Source of the DNA: an uncultured Mycoplasmatota bacterium
GTDB taxonomy: Bacteria; Bacillota_I; Bacilli_A; RF39; UBA660
DNA length: 51,307 bases
Direction of reading: 5' to 3'
Assembly: GCA_948434005.1 (NCBI GenBank)
Contig: CAOJEH010000010.1
Span: 1 to 51,307, forward strand
The notes beneath the pieces are model-generated. The model worked only from the letters and a program-made list of their open reading frames with translations. It was not told the origin of the DNA and did not search any database. The position numbers were made by a program, and so were the translations under genes. Positions 1-8,853 of this stretch are shown here, piece by piece. Each line of letters starts with the position of its first letter. Position 1 is the stretch's first letter.

Positions 1-103
1 CATTATTTACTGATACTACAGCTATTGTTGATAGTATCCCTATTATTACTACTGCTGCTAGTAGTTCTGGTAATGTAAATCCTTTTTTATTTTTTATCTT
101 CAT
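1..103 (-). CDS. Prepilin-like N-methylation protein, N-terminal part only
   Basis: Only the first 34 codons are inside the window; the gene continues beyond position 1. The protein opens with a short basic leader (MKIKNKKG) followed by FTLPELLAAVVIIGIL, the type IV prepilin signature: cleavage would fall after the glycine, the phenylalanine would be methylated, and the glutamate at mature position 5 is present. A hydrophobic helix follows directly. The start is set by AGGTGAT seven bases upstream of ATG. Such proteins are exported, processed by a prepilin peptidase and built into pilus or pseudopilus (competence/secretion) fibres. The 5' sequence resembles that of the second prepilin-like gene at 1762-2190. 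Class is clear; the specific pilin type cannot be told. Confidence 0.75.
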   Translation of the reverse strand, partial: MKIKNKKGFTLPELLAAVVIIGILSTIAVVSVNN

Positions 104-145
104 ATTATCACCTATTTTAATTATACCATAAAATATTTATTTAAA

Positions 146-961
146 CTATTTAATTACTTTTTCTTTTTCTAATTCTTTTATAGACTTTTTAGGTGTTGGT
201 AAATCTTCAGGCATGATTCCTCCAAGTCTATTAATAGTATTTCTAACTTCTTGACCGACCTCATAATGAGTTTCTTTTACTTTACCATCGCCTTGTATAT
301 TATCTTTTTTTAATTTTTGTTCAGTTTGTGAAATTCTAAATAGATTAGCAATTAATTCATCACTACCCATATTGTCTAAAATATCTTCTCTATATCGAAG
401 TCCTTTTCTTTTAGCAATATCATCTGCTGTTTCACCATTGTATAATCCTTTATAACCAGCATTATGAAATTGATCAAAATTTTTAACACCTGCTTTTTTA
501 GCTGCTTGATTTAAGGAATAATTGCCTTTTTTAGTCAAACTCCTTTGATAAAATCTTTTTTCATCTTCAGTCAACATAGAATATTCTTTATCAGTTAACT
601 CTTGACGTCTTGTTTGTACTGCAAAGTAAGTTTGACCTAAAGCCACGACTTCTTTTCTAGGATTTGCATTTTGCACAATAAGATAACAAGCATATCTTGA
701 TAACTTATAATCTACAATACTTCTTGATGTTTTAGAACCTATATCAACCATTTTACCCACTTGGGTAATATGGTCATCTATTGTAAACTTACTTTGTTCA
801 CAAGCTACTTTTGCATTTTCTATTACATTTATAAACTTTTGCCATTTTTTATAATCTAAAGCAATTTGTAATTCTCTTGCTAACCAATACTCATTACCAT
901 ATTCATCGATATGTTTAATTTCTTCAAATGTAGTTTTACTATATTCCTTTGTTTTACTCAT
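146..961 (-). CDS. dinD: DinD-like DNA-damage-inducible protein
   Basis: A 271-residue soluble protein resembling E. coli DinD (about 274 aa). The N-terminal third matches the BRO-N-like fold of DinD (YWLARELQIALDYKKW around residue 25), followed by the family pattern of conserved Arg/Tyr residues (YKLSRYACYLIVQNANPRKEVVALGQTYFA). E. coli DinD is SOS-induced and inhibits RecA strand exchange; whether this homologue does so is inference. The start used is the ATG at 959-961, preceded by AGGAGGT; a longer TTG-initiated frame has no SD. It lies downstream of rubrerythrin but behind that gene's terminator, so it has its own promoter. I saw no Bacillus-type LexA box (CGAAC-N4-GTTCG) upstream. DinD genes are patchily distributed. 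Confidence 0.8.
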   Translation of the reverse strand: MSKTKEYSKTTFEEIKHIDEYGNEYWLARELQIALDYKKWQKFINVIENAKVACEQSKFTIDDHITQVGKMVDIGSKTSRSIVDYKLSRYACYLIVQNANPRKEVVALGQTYFAVQTRRQELTDKEYSMLTEDEKRFYQRSLTKKGNYSLNQAAKKAGVKNFDQFHNAGYKGLYNGETADDIAKRKGLRYREDILDNMGSDELIANLFRISQTEQKLKKDNIQGDGKVKETHYEVGQEVRNTINRLGGIMPEDLPTPKKSIKELEKEKVIK

Positions 962-1029
962 TAACTTACTACCTCCTTCTATTTTTAAATAATTTACTAT
1001 AGTCATTTGTCCTACACTTATTTTTATCC

Positions 1030-1062
1030 AAAACAAAAAAATAATTAAGCCTAGCTTAATTA
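1030..1062 (-). terminator. Rho-independent terminator after rubrerythrin
   Basis: A perfect 9-bp stem (TAATTAAGC / GCTTAATTA) with a CTA loop at 1042-1062. On the minus strand it is followed by a T-rich run (complement of 1029-1041). It lies just past the rubrerythrin stop. Confidence 0.75.
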
Positions 1063-1115
1063 CTTTCTTATTATTTATATATACTATTTAATATAGTCTT
1101 AGCATCCCAATAATT

Positions 1116-1661
1116 TTAATAATTTTCTGCTTTAACTTCAAAATATGCTTGTGGATGACTACATACTGGACATACTTCTGGAGCTTTTTTACCTACAACA
1201 ATGTGTCCACAGTTACGACATTTCCATATAGTATCTCCATCTTTAGAGAATACTAATCCATTATCCATATTCTCAATAAGTTTACGATATCTTTCTTCAT
1301 GTTCTTTTTCAATCTTTGCAACTTCTTCAAATAAATATGCAATACGATTGAATCCCTCTTCTTTTGCAGTCTTAGCAAACTCATCATACATATCAGTCCA
1401 TTCAAAGTTTTCGCCATCAGCAGCAGCATGTAGGTTATCAATAGTTGTTGGAACTTCTCCACCATTTAATTCTTTAAACCACATCTTTGCATGTTCTTTT
1501 TCATTATCTGCAGTTTCTAAAAAGATTGCAGCGATTTGTTCATATCCTTCTTTTTTAGCTTTACTAGCAAAATAAGTATACTTATTTCTAGCTTGTGACT
1601 CCCCTGCGAAAGCAGTCATTAAATTTTGTTCAGTTTTACTTCCTTTTAAGTCTTTTCCCAT
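1116..1661 (-). CDS. rbr: Rubrerythrin
   Basis: A 181-residue non-haem diiron peroxidase that reduces hydrogen peroxide in the cytoplasm of anaerobes, drawing electrons from rubredoxin-type donors. Residues 1-140 form the ferritin-like four-helix domain with paired iron ligands (E21, E54-KE-H57, and a second EKEH in the C-terminal helix pair). Residues about 147-170 form a rubredoxin-like Fe(SCys)4 domain (CRNCGH ... CPVC). Length and domain order are those of classical rubrerythrin. SD AGGAAGGAAG lies upstream of the ATG. It sits alone, with its own terminator and a PerR-like box upstream. Its presence points to an anaerobic or microaerobic lifestyle. Confidence 0.96.
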   Translation of the reverse strand: MGKDLKGSKTEQNLMTAFAGESQARNKYTYFASKAKKEGYEQIAAIFLETADNEKEHAKMWFKELNGGEVPTTIDNLHAAADGENFEWTDMYDEFAKTAKEEGFNRIAYLFEEVAKIEKEHEERYRKLIENMDNGLVFSKDGDTIWKCRNCGHIVVGKKAPEVCPVCSHPQAYFEVKAENY

Positions 1662-1715
1662 AATTATACTTCCTTCCTACTAATTTATTTATATTAAGAG
1701 GATTAATCTCCTAAT

Positions 1716-1730
1716 ATATCATTATTATAA
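1716..1730 (-). promoter_or_regulatory. Candidate PerR box upstream of rubrerythrin
   Basis: On the minus strand the sequence TTATAATAATGATAT matches the Bacillus PerR operator consensus TTATAATnATTATAA at 12 of 14 defined positions. It lies about 55-70 bp upstream of the rubrerythrin start. PerR control of rubrerythrin is known in clostridia; here it is inferred from the match only. Confidence 0.45.
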
Positions 1731-1761
1731 CATATTTATAGTTTATTTTCTATTCTATTTA

Positions 1762-2190
1762 TTAACAAGTAATTTCAGGTTTTTTCTCTTTTTGTAATTG
1801 CTTATTTGTATTATATATTTCATTTACTTTATTCTTACATATAACAACAGTATCATAAGTAATTGCTCCATAACTACCATTTCTTACACATACATATGAA
1901 GCACTACAATCTATTTTATTGTCTTCGAAAGATTCTATTAAACCAACCGTTTTTAACATATCATAATCTATTTTTTTTGTTCCTTCTTCTGTTTTTCCCC
2001 ATAAATCTTTTTTCTTTGAATCAACATAAAGTTTTGCGCCATTTTCCATTACTTTCTCGTAAGCTTTATATTTTTCATTTTCATTATCTGTTTTTAATTT
2101 ACTAATTGCAGGAAAAGCTATCATAGATATAATTCCTATTACTGCTATAGTTACAATCAATTCTGTTAAAGTAAATCCCTTATTATCCAT
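1762..2190 (-). CDS. Prepilin-like / pseudopilin protein
   Basis: A 142-residue protein with a very short leader (MDNKG) and the prepilin motif FTLTELIVTIAVIGIISMIAF. This predicts cleavage after Gly5, an N-methylated Phe and a conserved Glu5. The rest is a small hydrophilic head with four cysteines near the C terminus (CSASYVC, a later C, and a terminal C), suggesting disulfides outside the cell. The ATG has AGGTGAT upstream. It shares its leader sequence and signal with the partial gene at 1-103, but the two are separated by dinD and rbr. No assembly ATPase, prepilin peptidase or inner-membrane platform protein is in the window, so which fibre it joins is unknown. Confidence 0.75.
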   Translation of the reverse strand: MDNKGFTLTELIVTIAVIGIISMIAFPAISKLKTDNENEKYKAYEKVMENGAKLYVDSKKKDLWGKTEEGTKKIDYDMLKTVGLIESFEDNKIDCSASYVCVRNGSYGAITYDTVVICKNKVNEIYNTNKQLQKEKKPEITC

Positions 2191-2277
2191 ATTATCACCT
2201 ATTCATATTATACTACTTTTTTATTATAAAACAATATCATTTTATTAGGTAAAACATAAAATACTATAGGTGATACT

Positions 2278-2499
2278 ATGAAGTTTAGAAATCCAAGACA
2301 TAATTTCTTTTGTAATTGTAATGCTTGTAAGCAAAAAAGAAGAGGTAGCCTCTTTTACTTATCATTAATCCTCATTGTTCTAATAATAACATTTTATCAA
2401 GCATTAATTCTTATATTTATAACTACTAAATTTAATGCAATTATACTATTCATTGAATTCATCATTATATTCTTCCTCTTCTTCCTCATTTTCCTTTAA
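2278..2499 (+). CDS. Small Cys-containing membrane protein (hypothetical)
   Basis: A 73-residue frame with a well-placed SD (AGGTGAT, then ACT, then ATG). The N terminus is basic and carries a CNCNAC motif at about residues 12-17, followed by two strongly hydrophobic stretches that would span the membrane with a short linker. Its last 54 bases overlap the 3' end of the convergent gene at 2446-3357, so the C-terminal hydrophobic tail is partly read from that gene's acidic-tail codons in antisense. I do not recognise a family. The SD and sensible topology support expression; the overlap argues for caution. Confidence 0.45.
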   Translation: MKFRNPRHNFFCNCNACKQKRRGSLFYLSLILIVLIITFYQALILIFITTKFNAIILFIEFIIIFFLFFLIFL

Positions 2500-3357
2500 A
2501 ACAAAATCTCTAGTTTTTCCTACATATTTAATCATATTAGAAACTAATAAGCAATTATTATAATTATTACTTGTAAATATTATTTTTTCAGGTATAGATA
2601 TTAGAGCTAGAAATAATAATTTTTCATCCTTTGTATAATTAAATCTTGATTTATATATACTAAATAATGTAGTCATTTCTAAATCTATATAATCATGTTT
2701 ATAAAAGTATAAAAAATCATATATTGGAATATCCCTTCTATAGTTATTCCAACTTATTAGAGATTTTTCATTACCAACTAGAAAGTGATCAATACATGGT
2801 TTATTATGAAGAAGAACAATTCGTTCTTTTTTTTGTTTTATTTTATATTCATACCATTCGTCTAATTTCAATTTTGAATATCCTAAGGCAGAATATACCA
2901 TAGATAAATTTCTCATTAGTAAATACTCTGCTGGAGACATATATACTTTTTGTTCTATCATATCTTGCATATCATGATAATAATGATTTAAATATTTTAT
3001 TTCTTCTATCTTTTTTTCATATATTTCTTTTACTTTATCTATTGATACTTCCTTATAATAAGTTGTTTTATTATGTAATAGGCTTAGTATATATACTAGT
3101 TCTACTGCTTTTTCAGGTTTTGGTATATTTACTTCATTTATATATGGATATACTTCATAATCATTAAAATCTTCTTTTTCTAAAACATAGTTAAAGTTTC
3201 TATTTATTAAATATTCATATAAACCATTATCATAATTATTTTTATGTTTTATTACATATTTACCTTTATTTGTATTAACTATTTTTATATTATTTTTTTC
3301 TTCATAGCTTCTAATATTTAAATCATATTTATTTATAAATTCTTTTATGTTATTCAT
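2446..3357 (-). CDS. CotS/YsxE-like kinase-fold protein
   Basis: A 303-residue protein with the layout of the CotS/YsxE branch of the aminoglycoside-phosphotransferase fold. It has an N-lobe (IKIVNTNKGKYVIKHKN ... YEYLINRNF ... YEVYPYI), then a C-lobe with VLLHNKPCIDHFLVGNEKSLISWNNYRRDIPIYDFLYF. The last corresponds to the catalytic HxDxxxxN loop and downstream metal-binding Asp; here those residues read as HNKPCIDHFLV and ISWN, so catalysis is probably weakened or lost. In B. subtilis ysxE lies directly beside spoVID, and here the gene overlaps the SpoVID-like gene by 8 nt (ATGAATAA), so they are co-translated. The C terminus is a Glu-rich tail. Family assignment is by motif and neighbour; the role is inferred. 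Confidence 0.65.
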   Translation of the reverse strand: MNNIKEFINKYDLNIRSYEEKNNIKIVNTNKGKYVIKHKNNYDNGLYEYLINRNFNYVLEKEDFNDYEVYPYINEVNIPKPEKAVELVYILSLLHNKTTYYKEVSIDKVKEIYEKKIEEIKYLNHYYHDMQDMIEQKVYMSPAEYLLMRNLSMVYSALGYSKLKLDEWYEYKIKQKKERIVLLHNKPCIDHFLVGNEKSLISWNNYRRDIPIYDFLYFYKHDYIDLEMTTLFSIYKSRFNYTKDEKLLFLALISIPEKIIFTSNNYNNCLLVSNMIKYVGKTRDFVLKENEEEEEEYNDEFNE

Positions 3358-4099
3358 TTATAGATTGTGGTATTACTATTTTAGAACCTATTTCTATATT
3401 ACTTAAATCATTATAATTACTTAATTCTTCTTTAGTTACTTTATATTTATCCATAACACTTTCTATAGTATCTTCTTTTCTTAAAATATATACTGAATAA
3501 GTAGTAAATGTCTCTTCTGCATCATTTAATACTTCAAATAGTGATGAAATGTTTTTAGTATTAGCATCTTTCATCTTTTTATCTTCACTTACTTCTTCTG
3601 CATCTTGATCTTTCATTTCCTTTTTATCACCATCACATTCTCTTGTAAGTGACTCCATACTAGATTCTTCTACATCACTTATCTCAAATTCGTTTTCCTC
3701 TTCTACATTATCAATTTTAGGTAATTGTTCTATACTTTCTGTTACTTCTACAACATTTTCTTCTTCTAGTGTGATTTCTTCTACTGCATCTATTAAAATA
3801 TCTATATTACATTTTAATATATCATCATTTTTAATCTCATAATTAAAATCATTTATAGATATTTTAGCATCTTTATAATCTACTTTTTCAGTAAGTTCTA
3901 TGTCTACAGGTAAATCATAACTAAAATTTTCTTCTAGAGTAGATGCTTCCGTCATTTTATATGTACCAAATACTTTTAGACTACCATCTACACTACTTTC
4001 ATCAATAAATTTTAAAGAACTGTCTATAGAAATAGAAGAAATTTCTCCTATCATACTAGGAAAATCTATTTCCTTCTCAAAAGAAATAACTTTTTTCAT
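3350..4099 (-). CDS. SpoVID-like protein with C-terminal LysM domain
   Basis: About 249 residues. The N-terminal ~110 residues match the beta-rich SpoVID/SPOCS pattern (ISFEKEIDF ... ISSISIDSSL ... VDGSLKVFGTY ... FSYDLPVDIEL ... INDFNYEI). A long acidic, low-complexity linker follows, then a C-terminal LysM motif of about 45 residues (YSVYILRKEDTIESVMDKYKVTKEEL ... GSKIVIPQ). In B. subtilis SpoVID is a 575-aa spore-coat encasement protein with the same order of parts; this one is much shorter, mainly in the linker. The start is the internal ATG at 4097-4099 (MKKVIS), seven codons into a longer frame, because GAGGG lies at good distance only from it. It is in an operon with lon and the YsxE-like gene. 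Confidence 0.65.
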   Translation of the reverse strand: MKKVISFEKEIDFPSMIGEISSISIDSSLKFIDESSVDGSLKVFGTYKMTEASTLEENFSYDLPVDIELTEKVDYKDAKISINDFNYEIKNDDILKCNIDILIDAVEEITLEEENVVEVTESIEQLPKIDNVEEENEFEISDVEESSMESLTRECDGDKKEMKDQDAEEVSEDKKMKDANTKNISSLFEVLNDAEETFTTYSVYILRKEDTIESVMDKYKVTKEELSNYNDLSNIEIGSKIVIPQSINE

Positions 4100-4155
4100 A
4101 CTTTTTCCCTCACTTTTCATTTAATACTATGAAAAAAAAGAAAAAATATTCTCTT

Positions 4156-4845
4156 TTAGTTACTTTTATTAAAATTTGTAAGTGCTTTTTCTATAGATCT
4201 TACTTTTATCTTAGTAGTTATATTAGACTTTTTCCTAACTTTTTTCATTATATCTAAAGATCTATTTATATAATTACTATCACTCTGATATAACTCTTTA
4301 AAATCATCTAGCATATAGCAAGTTGATGCTAGAAAAAGATTTTCATCCATTGAATCTGTTTTATTCATATTAAGTAGTCCTATTGCAATACTATCATAGG
4401 CAATTGATCTTAACATTTCTTCTACTGTTTTAAATTTACAGCATCTACTTTCACTTTGTGCTAGGATATATTCTTCTTTAAATTCATCTGTTGAATTATT
4501 TCTAAGTATATTTAAGGAGTATGTAAGTTCATTACCTAATCTTATACTTTCATTATCAATGTCATGATTATATCTACCATAATTTATTATATATGAAATA
4601 TCATCTAGTGCATCTGTTAGGAAAGCTAAAAAGTCTGGGTCCTCATTTATTAATACTGAAACAAGTTCTAAAAATTGATTATACTTTTCTTTAGTATTGT
4701 ATATTTCTAATAAACCTTCTTTATCAACTATATATATTAGTTCTGTTTTAAAAATATATGCAGTTAACTTACTAACTACTTCATCAGGTGTATTTTCATC
4801 TATTCCGTACATTTCTCCTAAGGTCATTTCTTCACTAACACTCAT
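4156..4845 (-). CDS. Hypothetical protein between lon and spoVID-like gene
   Basis: A 229-residue, mostly helical, acidic cytoplasmic protein without signal peptide or membrane segment. Its start (ATG with AAAGGAG upstream) overlaps the end of lon by 11 bp, so it is translationally coupled to the protease. I do not recognise a domain. A pair of adjacent cysteines (SESRCCKF, near residue 137) and a second lone Cys stand out. Coupling to lon suggests an adaptor, substrate or a coat/sporulation-related function like its downstream neighbours, but there is no motif to support a choice. Confidence 0.7.
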   Translation of the reverse strand: MSVSEEMTLGEMYGIDENTPDEVVSKLTAYIFKTELIYIVDKEGLLEIYNTKEKYNQFLELVSVLINEDPDFLAFLTDALDDISYIINYGRYNHDIDNESIRLGNELTYSLNILRNNSTDEFKEEYILAQSESRCCKFKTVEEMLRSIAYDSIAIGLLNMNKTDSMDENLFLASTCYMLDDFKELYQSDSNYINRSLDIMKKVRKKSNITTKIKVRSIEKALTNFNKSN

Positions 4846-7153
4846 TTATTTTAACTCCTTTAAATAATTTCTTATATATATCTTTATAATCTGATATTAA
4901 ATAAAATTTTATTTCTTTTTTGATATCATCTGGTATTTCATCTAAGTCTTTTTCATTATCTTTTGGAATAAATATTTTTCTTACTCCTGCTCTATGGGCA
5001 CCAATAACTTTTTCTTTTAAACCACCTATTGATATAACATTACCTCTCAATGTTATTTCTCCTGTCATTGAAATATTATTATCTATAGAAACACCTGTGA
5101 ATAATGAAATTATTGCTGTTGTTAGAGCTATTCCTGCAGATGGGCCATCTTTTGGTATAGCTCCTTCTGGTAAGTGAATATGAATATCATTTTCTTCTAA
5201 TAATTTGTGGGTTATTTTGAATTTTCTTGAGTTAGCTTTTATATATGAAAATGCAATATGAGCTGACTCTTTCATAACATCTCCTAAAGATCCTGTAAGA
5301 ATTAACTTACCTTCTCCTTTATAAAAGGTTACTTCTATAGGTAGGATATCTCCACCAAAAACAGTATAAGCCATACCATTTACAACACCTATTTGTTTTT
5401 TACTTTTCTTTTCTTGATATAAATATTTCTTTTTACCAATAAATTCTTCTAAATTATCATTAGTTATATTTATACTAGCAATAGTCTTCTCTGTTAAGAA
5501 TTTCTTTACTACTTTTCTTAAAATACTAGCAATAATTCTTTCTAACTCACGTACTCCTGCTTCTTTAGTATAATTTCTAATTATTGTTAAAAGTACACTA
5601 TCAGTAAATGTTACTTCTAATTCAGTTAAACCATGCTCTTCTAATTCTTTTGGAAGTATATAGTCACGTGCTATATCTAATTTTTCATATTCTGTATAGC
5701 TTGATACTTCTATTATTTCCAATCTATCTTTTAATTCCATTGGAATTTGATCAATATAATTTGCAGTTGCAATAAACATTACTTTTGATAAATCAAATTC
5801 TTCTTCTATATAATGGTCTGAGAATTTATTATTTTGTTCTGGATCTAAGACTTCTAGTAAACTACTAGCAGGATCTCCTTTAATGTCTTTTCTCATCTTA
5901 TCGATTTCATCTATTATAAATACAGGATTACTAGAGCCAGCTTTTCTAATTCCTTGAATTATTCTTCCTGGATTTGCTCCTACATAGGTTCTTCTATGAC
6001 CAATGATTTCAGCTTCATCATTTATACCACCAACACTTATCTTTGCAACTTTTCTATTTAGACTTTTAGCAATTGATAGTGCTAGTGAAGTTTTACCTAC
6101 ACCTGGGGGACCTACTAAACATAGTATTGGACTACGTAAATTATTAGTATTTTGTTTTACTGCTAAATATTCAAGTATTCTATCTTTTACATCAGTTAAT
6201 GAATAGTGAGATGAATCTAGAGTACGTTTTACTTGTTCTAAATCAGATATATCTTTTGTTGATTTATTCCAAGGAAGGTTAAGCATCCATTCTAAATAGT
6301 CTCTAATCATACCTAATTCTGGTGAATTTGAATTAGTAGATTGATATCTGTTTATTTCCTTTTTAATTTTTTCTTTTATTTTATTATTACATTTCAATTT
6401 AGATAATTTATGTCTTAAAACTTCTATTTCATCATCTTTACTATTAACATCACCAAGTTCTTTTTGAATAGATTTTATCTTTTCTCTTAAATAAAATTCT
6501 TTTTGACTTTCTGATAATTCCTTTTCTACTTCACTTTCTAATTTTTGTTCTAACTCTATTACCTTTAAATCTTCATTCATATCTTTTATAAGCATTTTAG
6601 CTCTAGTTAGTTGATTTAATTCTGTAATATATTTTTTCTTTTTATAATAACTTACTGGTAAAAAACTACCTATTAAATCACATAAATCATTTAAATTATT
6701 AGTCACTGAAACCTTATTTACAATTGCATTACTCATATAAGGAACTAACGAAATATATTTTTCTAAAGATTTTACTAAAACATTTCTATAAGATTCCTCT
6801 TCATCATAAATATTAATAAGTATTTCTTTTACTACTGCTTTATATATTTTATCCTCTTCTACATAATCTTCTACTTCTACACGACTTTTACCTTTTAAAA
6901 CAATTCTTGTTTTACCATTAGGAACATCCATCTTTAACTTAATTTCTGCTAAAACACCAATCTTTGGTAGTGTAGTTATATCACTATCCTCTTCTATTAA
7001 AGGATTAACTACTAAAATAGATTTATCCCTAGATTTTTCTGCAAAAGAAATGATTTGCTTATCATTTGTATTATCACTTTCAATTCTTATTTCACTATTT
7101 GGAAATAAAACCATATCTTGTATTAATAAAACACCAAGTTTTTCCTTTTTCAT
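4835..7153 (-). CDS. lon: ATP-dependent protease Lon
   Basis: 772 residues, typical of LonA (B. subtilis LonA 774). Order: N-terminal substrate-binding LAN domain (about 1-200), a charged coiled coil (about 200-270), the AAA+ module with Walker A GPPGVGKT near residue 350 and Walker B VFIIDEIDK, and the C-terminal Ser-Lys protease domain with the catalytic serine in PKDGPSAGIA (about 670) and lysine in GLKEKVIGAHRAG (about 715). It degrades misfolded and regulatory cytosolic proteins. It heads a four-gene minus-strand operon with overlapping or tight junctions. In B. subtilis lonA also lies near tig and spoVID, supporting conserved local order. Confidence 0.98.
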   Translation of the reverse strand: MKKEKLGVLLIQDMVLFPNSEIRIESDNTNDKQIISFAEKSRDKSILVVNPLIEEDSDITTLPKIGVLAEIKLKMDVPNGKTRIVLKGKSRVEVEDYVEEDKIYKAVVKEILINIYDEEESYRNVLVKSLEKYISLVPYMSNAIVNKVSVTNNLNDLCDLIGSFLPVSYYKKKKYITELNQLTRAKMLIKDMNEDLKVIELEQKLESEVEKELSESQKEFYLREKIKSIQKELGDVNSKDDEIEVLRHKLSKLKCNNKIKEKIKKEINRYQSTNSNSPELGMIRDYLEWMLNLPWNKSTKDISDLEQVKRTLDSSHYSLTDVKDRILEYLAVKQNTNNLRSPILCLVGPPGVGKTSLALSIAKSLNRKVAKISVGGINDEAEIIGHRRTYVGANPGRIIQGIRKAGSSNPVFIIDEIDKMRKDIKGDPASSLLEVLDPEQNNKFSDHYIEEEFDLSKVMFIATANYIDQIPMELKDRLEIIEVSSYTEYEKLDIARDYILPKELEEHGLTELEVTFTDSVLLTIIRNYTKEAGVRELERIIASILRKVVKKFLTEKTIASINITNDNLEEFIGKKKYLYQEKKSKKQIGVVNGMAYTVFGGDILPIEVTFYKGEGKLILTGSLGDVMKESAHIAFSYIKANSRKFKITHKLLEENDIHIHLPEGAIPKDGPSAGIALTTAIISLFTGVSIDNNISMTGEITLRGNVISIGGLKEKVIGAHRAGVRKIFIPKDNEKDLDEIPDDIKKEIKFYLISDYKDIYKKLFKGVKINEC

Positions 7154-7250
7154 AGTTTGACCTCCAAAAATTAATACTGCTTACTATTATAATTAATTTA
7201 TAAAAAAAGTAAAGGAAAAACTATTAAAAAATAATATAAATATATAATAT

Positions 7251-7282
7251 AACCCCGTTTACTTAATTATAGAAACGGGGTT
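7251..7282 (-). terminator. GC-rich hairpin after the MMPL/partner operon
   Basis: A perfect 10-bp stem AACCCCGTTT / AAACGGGGTT with a 12-nt loop, just beyond the stop at 7297 and upstream of lon. It is unusually GC-rich for this sequence, though the following T-run is weak. Most likely a terminator for the operon at 7297-10920. Confidence 0.6.
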
Positions 7283-7296
7283 AATAATATTAATAT

Positions 7297-8853
7297 TTAT
7301 TTTATAGATTTTATTTTATAAATAAACTTAGTATTTTTACTATTTTTAGAAGTAAATCCATTATAATTTTTACTTAGTCTTTTTAATTCAGATACTATAT
7401 CAGAATAATCTTTATAACTATCTGCTAAATTCGAAATAGAATTAATTCCAGATTTATTTAGAGTATTTACTCCATCTTTTATTTTAATCGCTCCATCATT
7501 TACTTGAGATACTGCTTGATACATTGTTTGAAGTGATTCTATAGTTTGATTTTTGGCTTCATTTGCAGTTGATATAGAAACAGTCTTTGCAATATTACCA
7601 TATGATGATATTATCCCATTAAATACTTCATTAAAAGTTGGAATAATATATGCACTCATTGTGGATTCATTTTCTATATATACGTGATAATCAGTAGTAG
7701 ATAAAATACCACTTACTTGATATGAGATTAAACCAGCTAATTTTATATTATCTTCACTTGGAGTGCTACCACCTTGTGATATATGATAGTTTATTACTCC
7801 ATTAAGTCCTGTAGTTATTTCACTATAAGTTGGAATAATACAATTATTATAGTTATCTCCTGTTAGATTTGAACATGCTCCTACTTTAGTCTTTACAACA
7901 TTATATACAGTATTTTGAACTAGATTATATAGATTATTATTAAGCTCGTTTATTACACTATTTTTAGCAGTTTCACCTACTATATTATTATCAGAATTTT
8001 GTAAATTAGCTAGTTTGTTTCCTAACTCATTTTTTAATGTAGTTGTACCGTTTGCTAAAGCTTCACTACCCTTTTGTAATTCATCAGTTCCTTTTTGTAG
8101 TTCATCTACTTTTTCTAACTTATCATCCATTTTATTAAATATATCTAAATCTTTTTCATCTAATAATTTTGGAGTTGCGACAACATAGATATTTTCTTGA
8201 CTAAATTTATCTGTATGATATGTAAAACTTACTTCATCTAAATTTTTAATAGAATCTATTCTAATACTATCATATAAACCTGGTGATGCTAGAGCTACTA
8301 TCATACTTTTTGTACCAGTTTCTATAACTTTACCGTTTGTTACTTTAATATCAGTATTTTTAGTAGAATCCATCATTGTTCCTACGGTTACGGCAAACGG
8401 AGTATAAATAGTTTTACCATTATAAGTATGGGCCTCATTATTCTTAAAGTTCATAACTACTTTAATATCACCTTTTTTACCTTTTAATTTCTTAGGTTTT
8501 ATTTTTTTACCATTTAAGTAATATTTTATATCTACTTCTATTGGTAATTTCTTATCCGATTTTCCTTGATAAAAAATATCTTTCTTATCAGTCTTCCAAA
8601 TAATAGTTTCTCCATCTTTTTTATATTTTTCATTACCATTTATATTTAAAATATCTTTAAGTTCAGATTCATCTATAATTTCTTCTTCACCTTTATATTC
8701 TAATTTATTTACTACAGTAGATTGCTTGTTCTTACCTAAATAACTTAAATTTGTATAAATAGTTTCTTCTTTTTCTAAAGCAAATGTACTATTAGGAAGA
8801 ATTGTTACTGCTAATAAAATAAATCCTAATAATATTTTATTTATTCTTTTCAT
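7297..8853 (-). CDS. Secreted protein encoded with MMPL transporter (YhgE/heptad-repeat type)
   Basis: 518 residues with a Sec signal peptide (MKRINKILLGFILLAVTILPNSTFA, cleavage near residue 25). The N-terminal ~240 residues are beta-rich. After them comes a region of repeated LQKGTDELQKGSEALANGTTTLKNEL, the 'XXXLXXG heptad repeat' typical of YhgE/Pip-like proteins and of extracellular loops in MMPL/ABC exporters. No C-terminal membrane anchor is visible. It begins immediately after the stop of the MMPL gene, with its SD (AAGGAGAGG) inside that gene's last codons, so the two are translationally coupled. Probably an extracytoplasmic partner or adaptor of the exporter; the cargo is unknown. 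Confidence 0.75.
   Translation of the reverse strand: MKRINKILLGFILLAVTILPNSTFALEKEETIYTNLSYLGKNKQSTVVNKLEYKGEEEIIDESELKDILNINGNEKYKKDGETIIWKTDKKDIFYQGKSDKKLPIEVDIKYYLNGKKIKPKKLKGKKGDIKVVMNFKNNEAHTYNGKTIYTPFAVTVGTMMDSTKNTDIKVTNGKVIETGTKSMIVALASPGLYDSIRIDSIKNLDEVSFTYHTDKFSQENIYVVATPKLLDEKDLDIFNKMDDKLEKVDELQKGTDELQKGSEALANGTTTLKNELGNKLANLQNSDNNIVGETAKNSVINELNNNLYNLVQNTVYNVVKTKVGACSNLTGDNYNNCIIPTYSEITTGLNGVINYHISQGGSTPSEDNIKLAGLISYQVSGILSTTDYHVYIENESTMSAYIIPTFNEVFNGIISSYGNIAKTVSISTANEAKNQTIESLQTMYQAVSQVNDGAIKIKDGVNTLNKSGINSISNLADSYKDYSDIVSELKRLSKNYNGFTSKNSKNTKFIYKIKSIK

Noticed and set aside
1201-1575. 124-residue plus-strand frame opposite rubrerythrin
   Set aside because: Exact antisense of a well-defined gene, no SD, composition follows the complement of rubrerythrin codons.
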